Of a stretch of 23,485 nucleotides of DNA, positions 14,615 to 23,100 are shown one piece after another. The position numbers and the translations under genes are program-made. The stretch is from assembly GCA_041645495.1 (NCBI GenBank), contig JBAZPZ010000026.1, positions 1 through 23,485 on the forward strand, written 5' to 3'. The stretch is from 0-14-0-20-45-22 sp041645495. Lineage in GTDB: Bacteria; Fidelibacterota; UBA2242. The stretch's first letter is position 1; each line of letters begins with the position of its first letter. The notes beneath the pieces are model-generated. The model was not told the origin of the DNA, did no database searches, and was given only the letters and a program-made list of their open reading frames with translations.

Positions 14615-16330
14615 ATGTCATTGAACCGGACTGAAAATAAATGGATTTTGATGCGATGGATCCGGAGTGGATCGATCGCTGGTGTTATCATCGCGCTGGT
14701 AGGTTGCGCCGCGCAGGGACCGCCGGGCGGCGGGCCAGTCGATGTGATCGGACCGCAATTGGTCTCGGTTGTTCCGGAAAACGGATCGATCCGGGTCGCT
14801 CTCAAGCCGAAGATCGAATTGACCTTTTCGGAAACGATCAATCCGCGCACCGCCGAAGGAACATTGATCGTTTCACCGCGCCTGAAAACGACTCCGGTCA
14901 TCAAAACGACGCGAAAAAAAGTCTCGATCGGACTTTTGGAACCGCTTCAGGCCAACACAACCTACATCTTCAGTTATGCACGAAATCTGCAGGATTACCA
15001 AAAGAATCCGACCAGCGACGATGTCAAACTGGCATTTTCCACCGGCGATTCTCTGGACGAAGGAAAAATCAGCGGAACCGTCTATCAAATTCCCGAGAAA
15101 AAGGCGACAATGATCTGGGTTTTTAGAAAACAGACCGCTTTTCCTGACTCGCTTCCCGGTCAGAAACCGGACTACGCCGCCGCGGTCACGGGCGCCGGTT
15201 CTTATGAAATCAGCAATCTACCGGTCGGCGAATACCGGCTGATTGCGCACATACCGCCTGCCGCGAAGCCGGGAACATTTTTCCTTTCGGAAGAGGATCC
15301 GCTGGGCGTTCAGCAGACGGAAAATATCGTCATCCGTCATCGCCGCGACGCCGTAACCGGCATCGATTTCCGGTTGGATAAAATGTCGCTCCGACCATTT
15401 CGGCTTTTGACGGCCGTTCCGGCGAACAACAGTTTGGAATTGAACTTCACACGATCTGTTCCCGATACGAATCTGAAAGACGCGACGTTCCGCATCGTCG
15501 GCGCCGGAACTCCGAATGTCCTGAAAACATGGACGGACGCGGGTTCCCCTAAAGAGGTTTTTCTGCAAGTTGACGGATTAAAACCGGATACGACCTATTC
15601 CATCGACATCCAAAATCTGCGTGACGAAACCGGCGACGATCTGAAGCCAGGCAAGAGTCCGGTCGAATTTAGCTGGCGCGCGCAAACAGATACACTGAAA
15701 CCGCGATTAGCCAACACGAAGCCGCTCAATCGCGGAAAAAACTTCGGGCTAAGTGAATCAATCGTCCTGAACTTTTCCGAGCCGGTGATCCTCGACTCGA
15801 TCCGGCAAAAAATTCTTTTACTCGAGAGAGACAGCGTCAATGTTCCGATCACGGACAGCTGGCTCGACGGAAATTCACTCATTCTGACGCCGAAAGATCC
15901 GCTGAAATCGGCATCGAATTATACACTCATATTTCTCAGCCAAAAATGGAAAGACGCCGCGGGCAACTTCTTCAAAGATTCCGTGATCACACAGACGTTC
16001 GGCGCCGTTGACATCAACCAGTTCGGCTCGGTCAGCGGCGTCGTCAAAACGGACACGACCATCGATTTTCGAAAACTGATCGTCGCGGTTCAACTATCTA
16101 CTGAAAATTTTCAGCGGCAAACACACCCGGACAGTACGGGAAAATTTGCCTTTCCGTCACTTCTACCCGGGAAATACAGCGCGCGCATCTGGTTCGACCG
16201 AAACGGGAATGAAGCCTACGACGCCGGGCAAATCATTCCCTATCAAATCGCCGAACCTTATAAAGATTTACCCAACGCGATCACCATCCGATCCCGCTGG
16301 GAAACGGCCGAAGTGGAGTTGAAATACTGA
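14615..16330 (+). CDS. Outer lipoprotein with repeated bacterial Ig-like (Big_5) domains
   Basis: The 571-residue lipoprotein contains a lipobox ALVGC with Cys31, followed by AAQGPPGGGPVD, the glycine/proline-rich linker usual in Bacteroidetes-type Ig-like lipoproteins. Three Big_5/SbsA-like units follow: about residues 48-145 (PQLVSVVPENGSIRV, LTFSETINP), 255-350 (TAVPANNSLELNFTRSV) and 360-455 (PRLANTKPLNRGKNFGL, LNFSEPV). Between units one and two (about 150-235), and at the C-terminus (about 460-545), lie carboxypeptidase-regulatory/prealbumin-like modules (GSYEISNLPVGEYRL; FAFPSLLPGKYSARIWFD). It is probably anchored in the outer membrane; its role is unknown and likely structural or scaffolding. 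Start is uncertain: the ATG at 14615 has AAGAG immediately adjacent, while the ATG at 14651 would give a more typical 18-residue lipoprotein signal (Cys19). The stop is 2 bp before dapF, so the genes are coupled. Confidence 0.75.
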   Translation: MSLNRTENKWILMRWIRSGSIAGVIIALVGCAAQGPPGGGPVDVIGPQLVSVVPENGSIRVALKPKIELTFSETINPRTAEGTLIVSPRLKTTPVIKTTRKKVSIGLLEPLQANTTYIFSYARNLQDYQKNPTSDDVKLAFSTGDSLDEGKISGTVYQIPEKKATMIWVFRKQTAFPDSLPGQKPDYAAAVTGAGSYEISNLPVGEYRLIAHIPPAAKPGTFFLSEEDPLGVQQTENIVIRHRRDAVTGIDFRLDKMSLRPFRLLTAVPANNSLELNFTRSVPDTNLKDATFRIVGAGTPNVLKTWTDAGSPKEVFLQVDGLKPDTTYSIDIQNLRDETGDDLKPGKSPVEFSWRAQTDTLKPRLANTKPLNRGKNFGLSESIVLNFSEPVILDSIRQKILLLERDSVNVPITDSWLDGNSLILTPKDPLKSASNYTLIFLSQKWKDAAGNFFKDSVITQTFGAVDINQFGSVSGVVKTDTTIDFRKLIVAVQLSTENFQRQTHPDSTGKFAFPSLLPGKYSARIWFDRNGNEAYDAGQIIPYQIAEPYKDLPNAITIRSRWETAEVELKY

Positions 16331-16332
16331 CG

Positions 16333-17100
16333 ATGAAGATTCCGTTCTGGAAAATTACAGCCGCGGGCAACGATTTTGTTCTCATCGACGATCGCGCGGC
16401 GGATTTTCAGTCGAATGCTTCGGAACTCGCGCAAAATTTCTGCGACAGGCGATTCGGAATCGGCGGCGACGGAACGATTTTCATCCGAAGTCATCCGGAA
16501 TGCGACTTCGAAATGGCGTACTTCAATCCGGACGGCTCGGGGCCGGCGATGTGCGGAAACGGCAGCCGCGCGGCGGTTCTTTTCGTTCATGACTGCGCGA
16601 TCTGCGTCAAGGAATCATATCGTTTTTCCGCGGCGGACGGCGAGCATTTCGGTATTTACAGAGACGGAAATATCGCCGTTACCGTGCACAAACCCGCCGG
16701 AATGGAAACCGAAACGTTCAATGGGAACGACGTTTTTCTCGTCGATACCGGCGTGCCGCATGTGGTAGTTTTAACTAAAAATCTGGCGCAGATCGACATC
16801 CGGAATATCGCGCCTAAACTCCGAAAAACCTTTGACGCGAATGTGGATTTTATCGAACAGAACGATGACGAGTGCTGGGCGATTCGAACTTACGAGCGCG
16901 GCGTCGAAGACGAAACCTTGGCGTGCGGAACCGGCGCGACGGCGGCGGCTTACGTCATTTCAAAATTGTCCGATCAGGCATTCCCGATCCGATTGATCGC
17001 CAGAGGCGGCGAATTGCAAATCGACGAAACAGATGGAGCATTTTGGTTGCGCGGGCCCACGAAATCCGTTTTTACGGGCACGATTGAAATTAACCTTTAA
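16333..17100 (+). CDS. dapF: Diaminopimelate epimerase
   Basis: The 255-residue cytosolic, cofactor-free racemase interconverts LL- and meso-diaminopimelate, the last isomerisation before lysine and before the meso-DAP of peptidoglycan. It begins KITAAGNDFVLID (family start K-x-x-x-x-G-N-D-F). Both catalytic cysteines are present: Cys74 in MCGNGSR and Cys198 in ACGTGATA. Also visible are FGIGGDG, NPDGS, GVPHVVV and the YERGVEDETL segment before the second Cys. Length is slightly below the usual 270-280, mainly from a shorter middle loop, with no key residue lost. The ATG lies 2 bp after the lipoprotein stop, implying translational coupling. No other lysine-pathway gene is nearby, so its placement with the lipoprotein, oxoamine synthase and mannose nucleotide genes suggests envelope supply rather than a lysine operon. 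Confidence 0.95.
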   Translation: MKIPFWKITAAGNDFVLIDDRAADFQSNASELAQNFCDRRFGIGGDGTIFIRSHPECDFEMAYFNPDGSGPAMCGNGSRAAVLFVHDCAICVKESYRFSAADGEHFGIYRDGNIAVTVHKPAGMETETFNGNDVFLVDTGVPHVVVLTKNLAQIDIRNIAPKLRKTFDANVDFIEQNDDECWAIRTYERGVEDETLACGTGATAAAYVISKLSDQAFPIRLIARGGELQIDETDGAFWLRGPTKSVFTGTIEINL

Positions 17101-17115
17101 GCACGGGGTGAAATA

Positions 17116-18183
17116 ATGTATGCAGTGATCATAGCAGGCGGTGTCGGAAAACGCTTCTGGCCGCGAAGTCGGCGCGAACGCCCGAAACAACTCCTGAATA
17201 TTGTCGGCGAGCAGTCGATGCTGAAACTGACCTACGAGCGGCTTCGTCAAATCTGCGACGAGAAAAAAATCTACGTCATCGCCGGATCGTCGCTGAAAGA
17301 AGCGATTCTGCGAGACCTCACCGAAATTCCCGAAAAGAACGTGGTCGTCGAACCGAGCGGCAAAAACACAGCCCCGGCGATCGGACTCGTTGCGGCGATT
17401 ATCATGGACAAAGACCCAAACGCGGTTATCGGGATTTTCCCGTCCGATCATCTGATTTCGGACGTTGGCGCATTTAAAAACTCGGTGATGACCGGCTATC
17501 GCTTCGCCAGAGATCACGTCGCGCTGGTGACTTTCGGAATTACTCCGACCCGACCCGCAACCGGCTACGGTTATATTCAGATGGACAAAAGCGTCGCGCC
17601 TGTCGATGAAGATGTCTATAAGGTCAAAACATTTGCCGAAAAACCGCTTCTGCGGACGGCGATTCGATTCTTGGAAAGCGGCGAATTTCTCTGGAACAGC
17701 GGCATGTTCATCTGGAAAGGCGCCAGCATCATGAACGCGATCAAACTCTTCCTGCCCGAATTGCACGACAGCCTTCAGGAAATAGCCAGAGCTATCGGCA
17801 CACCCAATTATGATGCGGTTCTGAAAACCCAGTGGGCAACGATTCGCGGCGTTTCCATCGATTATGGCGTTATGGAAAAAGCGAAAAATGTCTATGTCGT
17901 CGCGGGAAATTTCGACTGGAGCGACGTCGGCTCGTGGGATGCCGTTTACGAACTCATGCCGAAAGATGAAAACAACAACATCCTGATCGGCGACATTACC
18001 GCCATCGATTCCAGCGGCTGTTACGTCTATTCGCGGAAGAATGTTGTCGCCACGATCGGCGTCAAAGACCTCATCGTTATCCAGTCCAAAGACTCGATTC
18101 TCATCGTTCACCGGAACGAATCCGAGAAAGTCAAAGACCTCGTCGATTTGCTGGAACGCGAAAAACGGGTGGAACATTTGTAA
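17116..18183 (+). CDS. manC: Mannose-1-phosphate guanylyltransferase
   Basis: The 355-residue cytosolic nucleotidyltransferase makes GDP-mannose from GTP and mannose-1-phosphate. The N-terminal signature AGGVGKRFWPRSRRERPKQ binds the nucleotide phosphates. VVEPSGKNTAPAIGL, FPSDHLI (metal-binding DH region), FAEKP (173-177; Lys176 contacts the sugar phosphate) and LWNSGMFIWK follow in family order, then the left-handed beta-helix segment DWSDVGSWDA. It lacks the C-terminal phosphomannose isomerase cupin of the longer bifunctional type, so it is the single-domain form. The gene starts 15 bp after dapF behind a GGGGTGA site and is followed within 3 bp by a small conserved gene. GDP-mannose would feed O-antigen, exopolysaccharide or glycoprotein glycans; no glycosyltransferase is in the window to narrow this. 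The symbol is by homology. Confidence 0.92.
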   Translation: MYAVIIAGGVGKRFWPRSRRERPKQLLNIVGEQSMLKLTYERLRQICDEKKIYVIAGSSLKEAILRDLTEIPEKNVVVEPSGKNTAPAIGLVAAIIMDKDPNAVIGIFPSDHLISDVGAFKNSVMTGYRFARDHVALVTFGITPTRPATGYGYIQMDKSVAPVDEDVYKVKTFAEKPLLRTAIRFLESGEFLWNSGMFIWKGASIMNAIKLFLPELHDSLQEIARAIGTPNYDAVLKTQWATIRGVSIDYGVMEKAKNVYVVAGNFDWSDVGSWDAVYELMPKDENNNILIGDITAIDSSGCYVYSRKNVVATIGVKDLIVIQSKDSILIVHRNESEKVKDLVDLLEREKRVEHL

Positions 18184-18186
18184 AAC

Positions 18187-18474
18187 GTGATAAACCTGAA
18201 AAACCAGAGTAAGCCGAAAATGCTGTCGTTGCGGACGGAATTGGAAGCGGTTTTTACCAAAATCGGCTACACCGTCGTCATCGGGCAGGGCGATTTCCAT
18301 GCCGGCACGTGCGTCGTCCTGAAAGACAAAAAAGTGGTCGTCAATAAATTCACCCCGCTCGAACAGCAGATCGATTTTTTATTCCGCGCACTCAGCGAAA
18401 TGGACCTGTCCAACGTCTTTCTTCTGCCGGAAATCCGGGAAATGATCGACGAACGAACCACTTTGTTCAGGTAA
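18187..18474 (+). CDS. Small conserved uncharacterised protein
   Basis: The 95-residue, probably cytosolic protein has no signal peptide or membrane segment. The pattern is a helix (LRTELEAVFTKIGYTVVI), a two-strand hairpin with GDFHAGTCVVLKDKKVVVN and KFTPLEQQIDFLFRAL, and a final helix. I recall the G-x-F-x-x-G-x-C-V/L ... VVNKF-x-x-x-E pattern from a family of roughly 90-residue unnamed proteins in Bacteroidetes and relatives. That is memory rather than a search, and no function is assigned. The listed start is GTG at 18187, with GGTGG about 13 nt upstream inside the end of manC. The ATG at 18220 is an alternative that would remove 11 lysine/asparagine-rich residues. It closes the five-gene run and ends 12 bp from the convergent permease gene, so it probably depends on the operon promoter. 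Confidence 0.7.
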   Translation: MINLKNQSKPKMLSLRTELEAVFTKIGYTVVIGQGDFHAGTCVVLKDKKVVVNKFTPLEQQIDFLFRALSEMDLSNVFLLPEIREMIDERTTLFR

Positions 18475-18486
18475 AGATTGGCGGCT

Positions 18487-19515
18487 TCAAAAACCGAAAA
18501 ACAGACAAACCGCGCCAATGATAAAAGCGATGGCGAAGTTGATGATTTTGATCTTCGCGAAAATCCGGCGTGAATGCGCCAGCATCGGCAACATCCCGTG
18601 ACCGTCCTGAACGATTGAACTGGCTAACAAAACACTGAACGGGATCAAACCCTCGGCATACAGCGAGACGAAAATCAGGTGCGGGCCGGATTCCGGGATC
18701 AACCCGACCAGACACGCAACCAATAAAACAACGAAATAATTATCTCCGATCGTCTTTTCGATGTCGAAGTTCTGCATCAGCAATTCGATGACAAGCAGAG
18801 AGCCGAACGTCCAGAGGAAAATGTTAGGCAGATGCTTTTTCGCGACGTGATCCCACAGATGTTCCTGAAGAAAATGGTCGGGAACCGTAACGACGATGAA
18901 CAAGCCCAGAATCGCGGAGGCGAATAACGTAATTCGCTCCCAGCCCCAGCCTTCGGAAATGATGTAACCGCCGCCGATCGATACCAGCGCCAAAATCATA
19001 AAGACGATCAGCAGGAATCTTTCCAGAGAACAGCGGCGTATCTGCGGCAGGATTTCGCGCGGAACGAAGCAATTGCAGTATTCCGGATGAAGCGGCAAAA
19101 CGGCGCACTCGCGGCTGGTATCGGTTTTCCGCCGCATCAATAAATCCGTCAGGACGCCGGATACAATTCCGATCGCGACGAGAATGACCGTCAGCAGAAC
19201 CGCTTTCCCGGGAAAGAGCGCCAGCATAACGAAAGCCTCGTCGCCAATCGTGGCGATCATCGTCGTGATGACAGCGCCGAACGATACGATACGATGCGTG
19301 TAAAGCGTCACGACGGCGAACGAGCCCAAACAGCCCGGGACGGCGCCCATCAGTGCGCAAAACAGATATTGCGTCCATGGGCTGGATACGAGAAAACTTT
19401 GCCAATCGCCGCGCGTCTGAACATTCAAATATTCGATCGCCAGCATCATGATGAATACGAAGCCGGAAATGATCAGCGTATCTTTGAAGACAATCAAAAC
19501 GGTTTGGAGTAACAT
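18487..19515 (-). CDS. Putative heavy-metal/manganese exporter, ArsP_2-like permease
   Basis: The 342-residue inner-membrane protein has about nine to ten hydrophobic segments. It matches, from memory, the putative 10-TM heavy-metal exporter family (Pfam ArsP_2), members of which are often named putative manganese transporter. Family-like motifs are ALMGAVPGCLGSFAVVTLYTH in segment 2-3 and MIATIGDEAFVMLALFP, then their inverted-half counterparts GLIPESGPHLIFVSLYAEG and SSIVQDGHGMLPMLA. The repeated G-x-x-P / S-G / D-E or D-G-H pattern in both halves suggests an internal pseudo-repeat around the transport path. A cytosolic loop at about residues 142-152 carries HPEYCNCF, a plausible metal-binding patch. 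Start: GAGG upstream of the ATG at 19515, with a candidate promoter at 19572-19600. I see no manganese riboswitch in the short leader. The substrate is a family-based guess. Confidence 0.72.
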   Translation of the reverse strand: MLLQTVLIVFKDTLIISGFVFIMMLAIEYLNVQTRGDWQSFLVSSPWTQYLFCALMGAVPGCLGSFAVVTLYTHRIVSFGAVITTMIATIGDEAFVMLALFPGKAVLLTVILVAIGIVSGVLTDLLMRRKTDTSRECAVLPLHPEYCNCFVPREILPQIRRCSLERFLLIVFMILALVSIGGGYIISEGWGWERITLFASAILGLFIVVTVPDHFLQEHLWDHVAKKHLPNIFLWTFGSLLVIELLMQNFDIEKTIGDNYFVVLLVACLVGLIPESGPHLIFVSLYAEGLIPFSVLLASSIVQDGHGMLPMLAHSRRIFAKIKIINFAIAFIIGAVCLFFGF

Positions 19516-19571
19516 GGTTTCGATTCCTCTATTAGAAATGACTCAATAAAACGACTGACAAAGTACGCGGG

Positions 19572-19600
19572 AATATAACCGAAAATCGGAGCCGCGACAA
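19572..19600 (-). promoter_or_regulatory. Candidate sigma-70 type promoter for the permease gene
   Basis: On the minus strand TTGTCG (19595-19600) and TATATT (19572-19577) are spaced by 17 bp, predicting a start near 19565 and a 50-nt leader before the ATG at 19515. The -10 matches 5 of 6 consensus bases and equals the one before the GH31 gene. Confidence 0.45.
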
Positions 19601-19663
19601 GCGGTAAAAATATTTTTTCATTTTGAAGGAATAAATGATAAATTAACGCGCTTTTTAGCAAGT

Positions 19664-19736
19664 GGCGAGGTAGCTCAGTCGGTAGAGCAGGGGACTGAAA
19701 ATCCCTGTGTCGGCGGTTCAATTCCGTCCCTCGCCA
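19664..19736 (+). tRNA. tRNA-Phe (anticodon GAA)
   Basis: A full cloverleaf can be folded. The acceptor GGCGAGG (19664-19670) pairs with CCTCGCC (19729-19735), with discriminator A at 19736. The D arm is GCTC/GAGC. The anticodon stem GGGGA/TCCCT encloses loop CTGAAAA, with GAA at 19697-19699. The T arm GGCGG/CCGTC has loop TTCAATT. The terminal CCA is not encoded (next bases CAA) and must be added enzymatically. Its 3' part overlaps the minus-strand frame of an integrase remnant, a classic integration-site arrangement. Confidence 0.95.
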
Positions 19737-20153
19737 CAAATTATCATAACCTCTTGTAGGTCAACACCATCAGATATCATTTTAATATCTAATATCGGGC
19801 CTTTTACGGCATCAAAATCTGCAATGATTTGGTCTGTTTTTGTACCATCCGTGCGTATCATATGCGTATCGCTATTGACCTTGTCTTCCAGAGTTTCTGA
19901 GATTTTTGTGTAATCTTTCTTAAAAGGTCAGCATAATGTTTTTCGGTGACAGTCACAGAGGAATGGTTAAGAAATTTCGAAACCCTGTAAATATCAACAC
20001 CCGATTCGATCAGCAAGTAGCCGGCAGTTTTTCGAAGGGAATGGATATTCGCGTTGAATATTTAGCCTTTTCATTTAAGGACAATCTTTCCCGGAATGAA
20101 TTCAATACCCAGAGTTTGGTGGAAGGATTGACAGAAAGCAAACCTGTTAGTAC
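19718..20153 (-). pseudogene. Decayed tyrosine recombinase (integrase), C-terminal half, overlapping tRNA-Phe
   Basis: Minus-strand translation of this stretch gives the catalytic end of a phage/ICE-type tyrosine integrase. FNANIHSLRKTAGYLLIESG is the H-x-x-R box, then VDIYRVSKFLNHSSVTVTEK with the second His, then HYADLL with the nucleophile Tyr. It is broken: the frame is closed on its 5' side by stops at 20071-20073 and 20062-20064, beyond which the same frame continues (SFHQTLGIEFIPGKIVLK). After HYADLL the expected continuation KKDYTKISETLEDKV lies in the next frame, so one base is missing in the T run near 19921-19925. That second frame runs on to a TGA at 19718-19720, inside the tRNA T-loop. 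The N-terminal core-binding domain and most of the catalytic domain are absent, so it cannot be active. It is wedged between the tRNA and the stop of the CotH gene. It is the scar of an element that used tRNA-Phe as its attachment site. Confidence 0.8.
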
Positions 20154-23100
20154 CTATCGCAACAGTACCATTTTCCGGCATTCTCGGTAATTACCGGCTT
20201 TCAGAACATAAAGATACAGGCCAGAGCTGACTAAATTTCCCCATTTATCTGTACCGCTCCACTCGATTCGATGATAACCCACCGGCATTTCCCGCTTTAC
20301 TAATTGTATCATATCTTTTCCCTTCAGATCGAAAACAGCGATCTCGACGAAGCAGTCAATCGGAAGAGTGAATGAAATCATGGTAGAAGCGTTAAAAGGA
20401 TTCGGATAATTTTGATTCAGCGAAAACGTCGTCGGGATTTCAGATAAATCGCTACTCTTTTCGACGTCGGTCTCATTGTTTTCCGCACCGGGTGTACCAT
20501 AGGGTTCCGAAGCTGCCCAGTTCTCTGGCAAGGCATTATTTAACAGTGGATCAATTAATGCCAAAGTCGCTCCGCCGCCATTGGATTCTGTCGGCCAGGG
20601 CAGATCACTACGGTAACGCACAGAATCGACAAGAATCCCGGAATCGTCGTATAACCGGATTAATTCGCCTGCACTGCTCAGCCCGAAATCCACATTGCCG
20701 ACAATATTCCTAACAGACGGAAATAACATTCGAAAAGCTACGGTATCGTTACAAATCACACAGTAGCCATCGGGTGGAAGAATTGTCTGCGACGGCAGTT
20801 CAAAAGCGTGATCGTCTTCGGAATCTTGAAATACCCAACCGCTCAAATCCAGGGAAGTCTCCCCGGGATTGTATAATTCAATCCAATCGCCCGGATCGAA
20901 AGACGACTCCGATTTGTAGTTGATCTCATTAATCACCACTGTTACTGACGAAGTACTGTCCGCTTCGAACAGTGCCGTTATCTGCTGTCCATCTATACAA
21001 TTAATTCGTACGGACGTCGAATCTCCTTCAATGCCCGTCCAACCGGCAAAGCGGTAGCCTCTTTCCGGAATGGCGCTCAGACGAATCGGAACTTGCGAAA
21101 AATATTTTCCACTCCACGGATAATCATAGGGCGATATCGTGTTGATCTTGATTTTACCGGCACAGGCAGGAATGACATTCAATGAAATCGTAACTGTTTG
21201 ACTGTTCGTCGGACCAAATTCATCGTTGATATGCTGGCGAACATACCCGCCCCGCTCCATTCCGAATTCCAGAGCGACCTGAATGTTGGCGTCCCATTCA
21301 TCCATCGAATCGATCGACTTCCCCAACCACCAGGGGCCGGAAAAACTGCGTTGCCATCTTTGAATATGATATGGCATATCGTGCGATAAAAGGTTCCTCC
21401 ACCTGTTGATTTCCTGAGTCAGATAGTACGGATGGAATATTGTATTCAGAAGATCCGCGAACCTGGTGATAAAATCTATTTCACAGTCCTTATTTTCCAT
21501 CAACTTGGAAAAGAGAAGCGCCGTATCGTTTTCCTCATTATCCATTTCCAGGAAAGTATTCGTAGCCGCGGTATAGTGACCGCAATGAAAGCCGTAGTCC
21601 GTATCATACAAGATCCACCGCCAGCGACCGGTGTCCGTTCGCGGGCGCCAGATTTTCACATTATTCCAGGGCCAATCGGAATTACCAATGAATATTTCTA
21701 CGGCAATATAATTCAGAAAATTGTCCACATCCATCATCGTTTGTATGGTGGCATAATTCATTGAGTCGCTCAGGTCATTAGTATTCACAAAATCCATTAA
21801 TGCCTGATAGTGGAGCCTGTCACCGTACAAAACCTCATCATCCTCAGCAATCATATCTATATCATCAGAGTCAACATTATAGTGAGAGGCTATATAATGC
21901 TCATTGATTTTTTCCCGGATATTATATATGCCCCAATTCTGACCGTTTAACAACACGATCGCCGGTCGACCGGCCTGTACATCTAAGTCGGTTGCTTTGG
22001 CCACTAAATCGTGTATCATCATATCCCGAAAATGCGCATGTCCCCAATCCTGACCGGAATTTCTCAGTACCAGGGCCTGATACGAATCGATCGGCAGATC
22101 CGGAAAAACCGGGTAATCAATCGCATCAGTGCCGTAGCGTCCCCGGGCAAAAATCGCCAGCGATTTCTGCGGGTACAAACGGCTCCATGAACCAAATATC
22201 TGCACACCGGCGTCTAGAGCAAATCCACCATTCCCGTCGGGTTCGAAAAATTCCACATGGACCGGCCGTTCCCAATCCTCCCAGAAATTCGAGCCCCAAT
22301 ACGGATAATTCACCGTGTCGGCATTTTGTCCGAAAACATATATACCAGTGTCGGGATCAAAGAAATTTCCGGGATCTGTTGTCAGAGACACAACCGGTAA
22401 AGTGAAATCCGTGCCGATCAAATAGGTCTGTGTTATAACCTGACTCGGTAAATATCCATCGCTGAAACTACGAACACGCAAAATGCTTGTTGAATCGATA
22501 GAAATCGGCGCCGTATATCGGTTCGATATCATGGTTGGTGTAGAGCCGTCCCGGGTAAAAAAACTTTCCGCACCGGCAGTGGAATTTATCAAAATCTCAA
22601 TCGGCCCGGTATAAAAACCGCCCGCTTTCGATACCTGCGGTGCTTCGACCTGTCCCAGATAAGCGGTTGAACCGTTGGGGCCGCCCGGTGTAGGATCGTC
22701 AAAAAACAACCACTGATTTCCGCCATCGGGCTTTCGCCCGAAAGAATAATCCACCGGAATCGCTCCGAAAGTTATCGAATCAACCAAAACGCCCCGGAAA
22801 TCGAATATAACTATCTGTTCGCCGGAAGAACTTAATTTGAAATTCGTGTGGAGATGTGGAATTTCCAAGCCCAGTATCGATGCAACGCCTCTTGAATTAA
22901 TCGGTACACTGTTCATTTCCAGCGTTAAAAAAGGGATCAGTGTCATATCGGAAGAATATTGCTGTGAGTTGTGCACCTGGATCGCCAGGATATTTTCCCC
23001 GTCTCGTAAAAGCGAGGAGAAATTATCAATTCGAAATTCATCGGGTTTTCCGCCGCTGTAGATTTGCGCCTCATGATCGACATCGGCAAAAGTGTCATAA

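Noticed and set aside
16960..18300. 446-codon open frame antisense to dapF and manC
   Set aside because: It is a shadow of two firmly identified genes and spans their junction. Its composition (Phe/Asp/Arg-rich) is that of a reverse-frame artefact.
19516..19663. Possible manganese (yybP-ykoY) riboswitch before the metal exporter gene
   Set aside because: The region is short and AT-rich, and the conserved paired loops of that riboswitch cannot be traced.
19494..19739. 81-codon minus-strand frame with GTELNRRHRDFQSPALPTE
   Set aside because: This phrase is the well-known false protein produced by translating a tRNA gene on the wrong strand. It overlaps tRNA-Phe and the permease leader.
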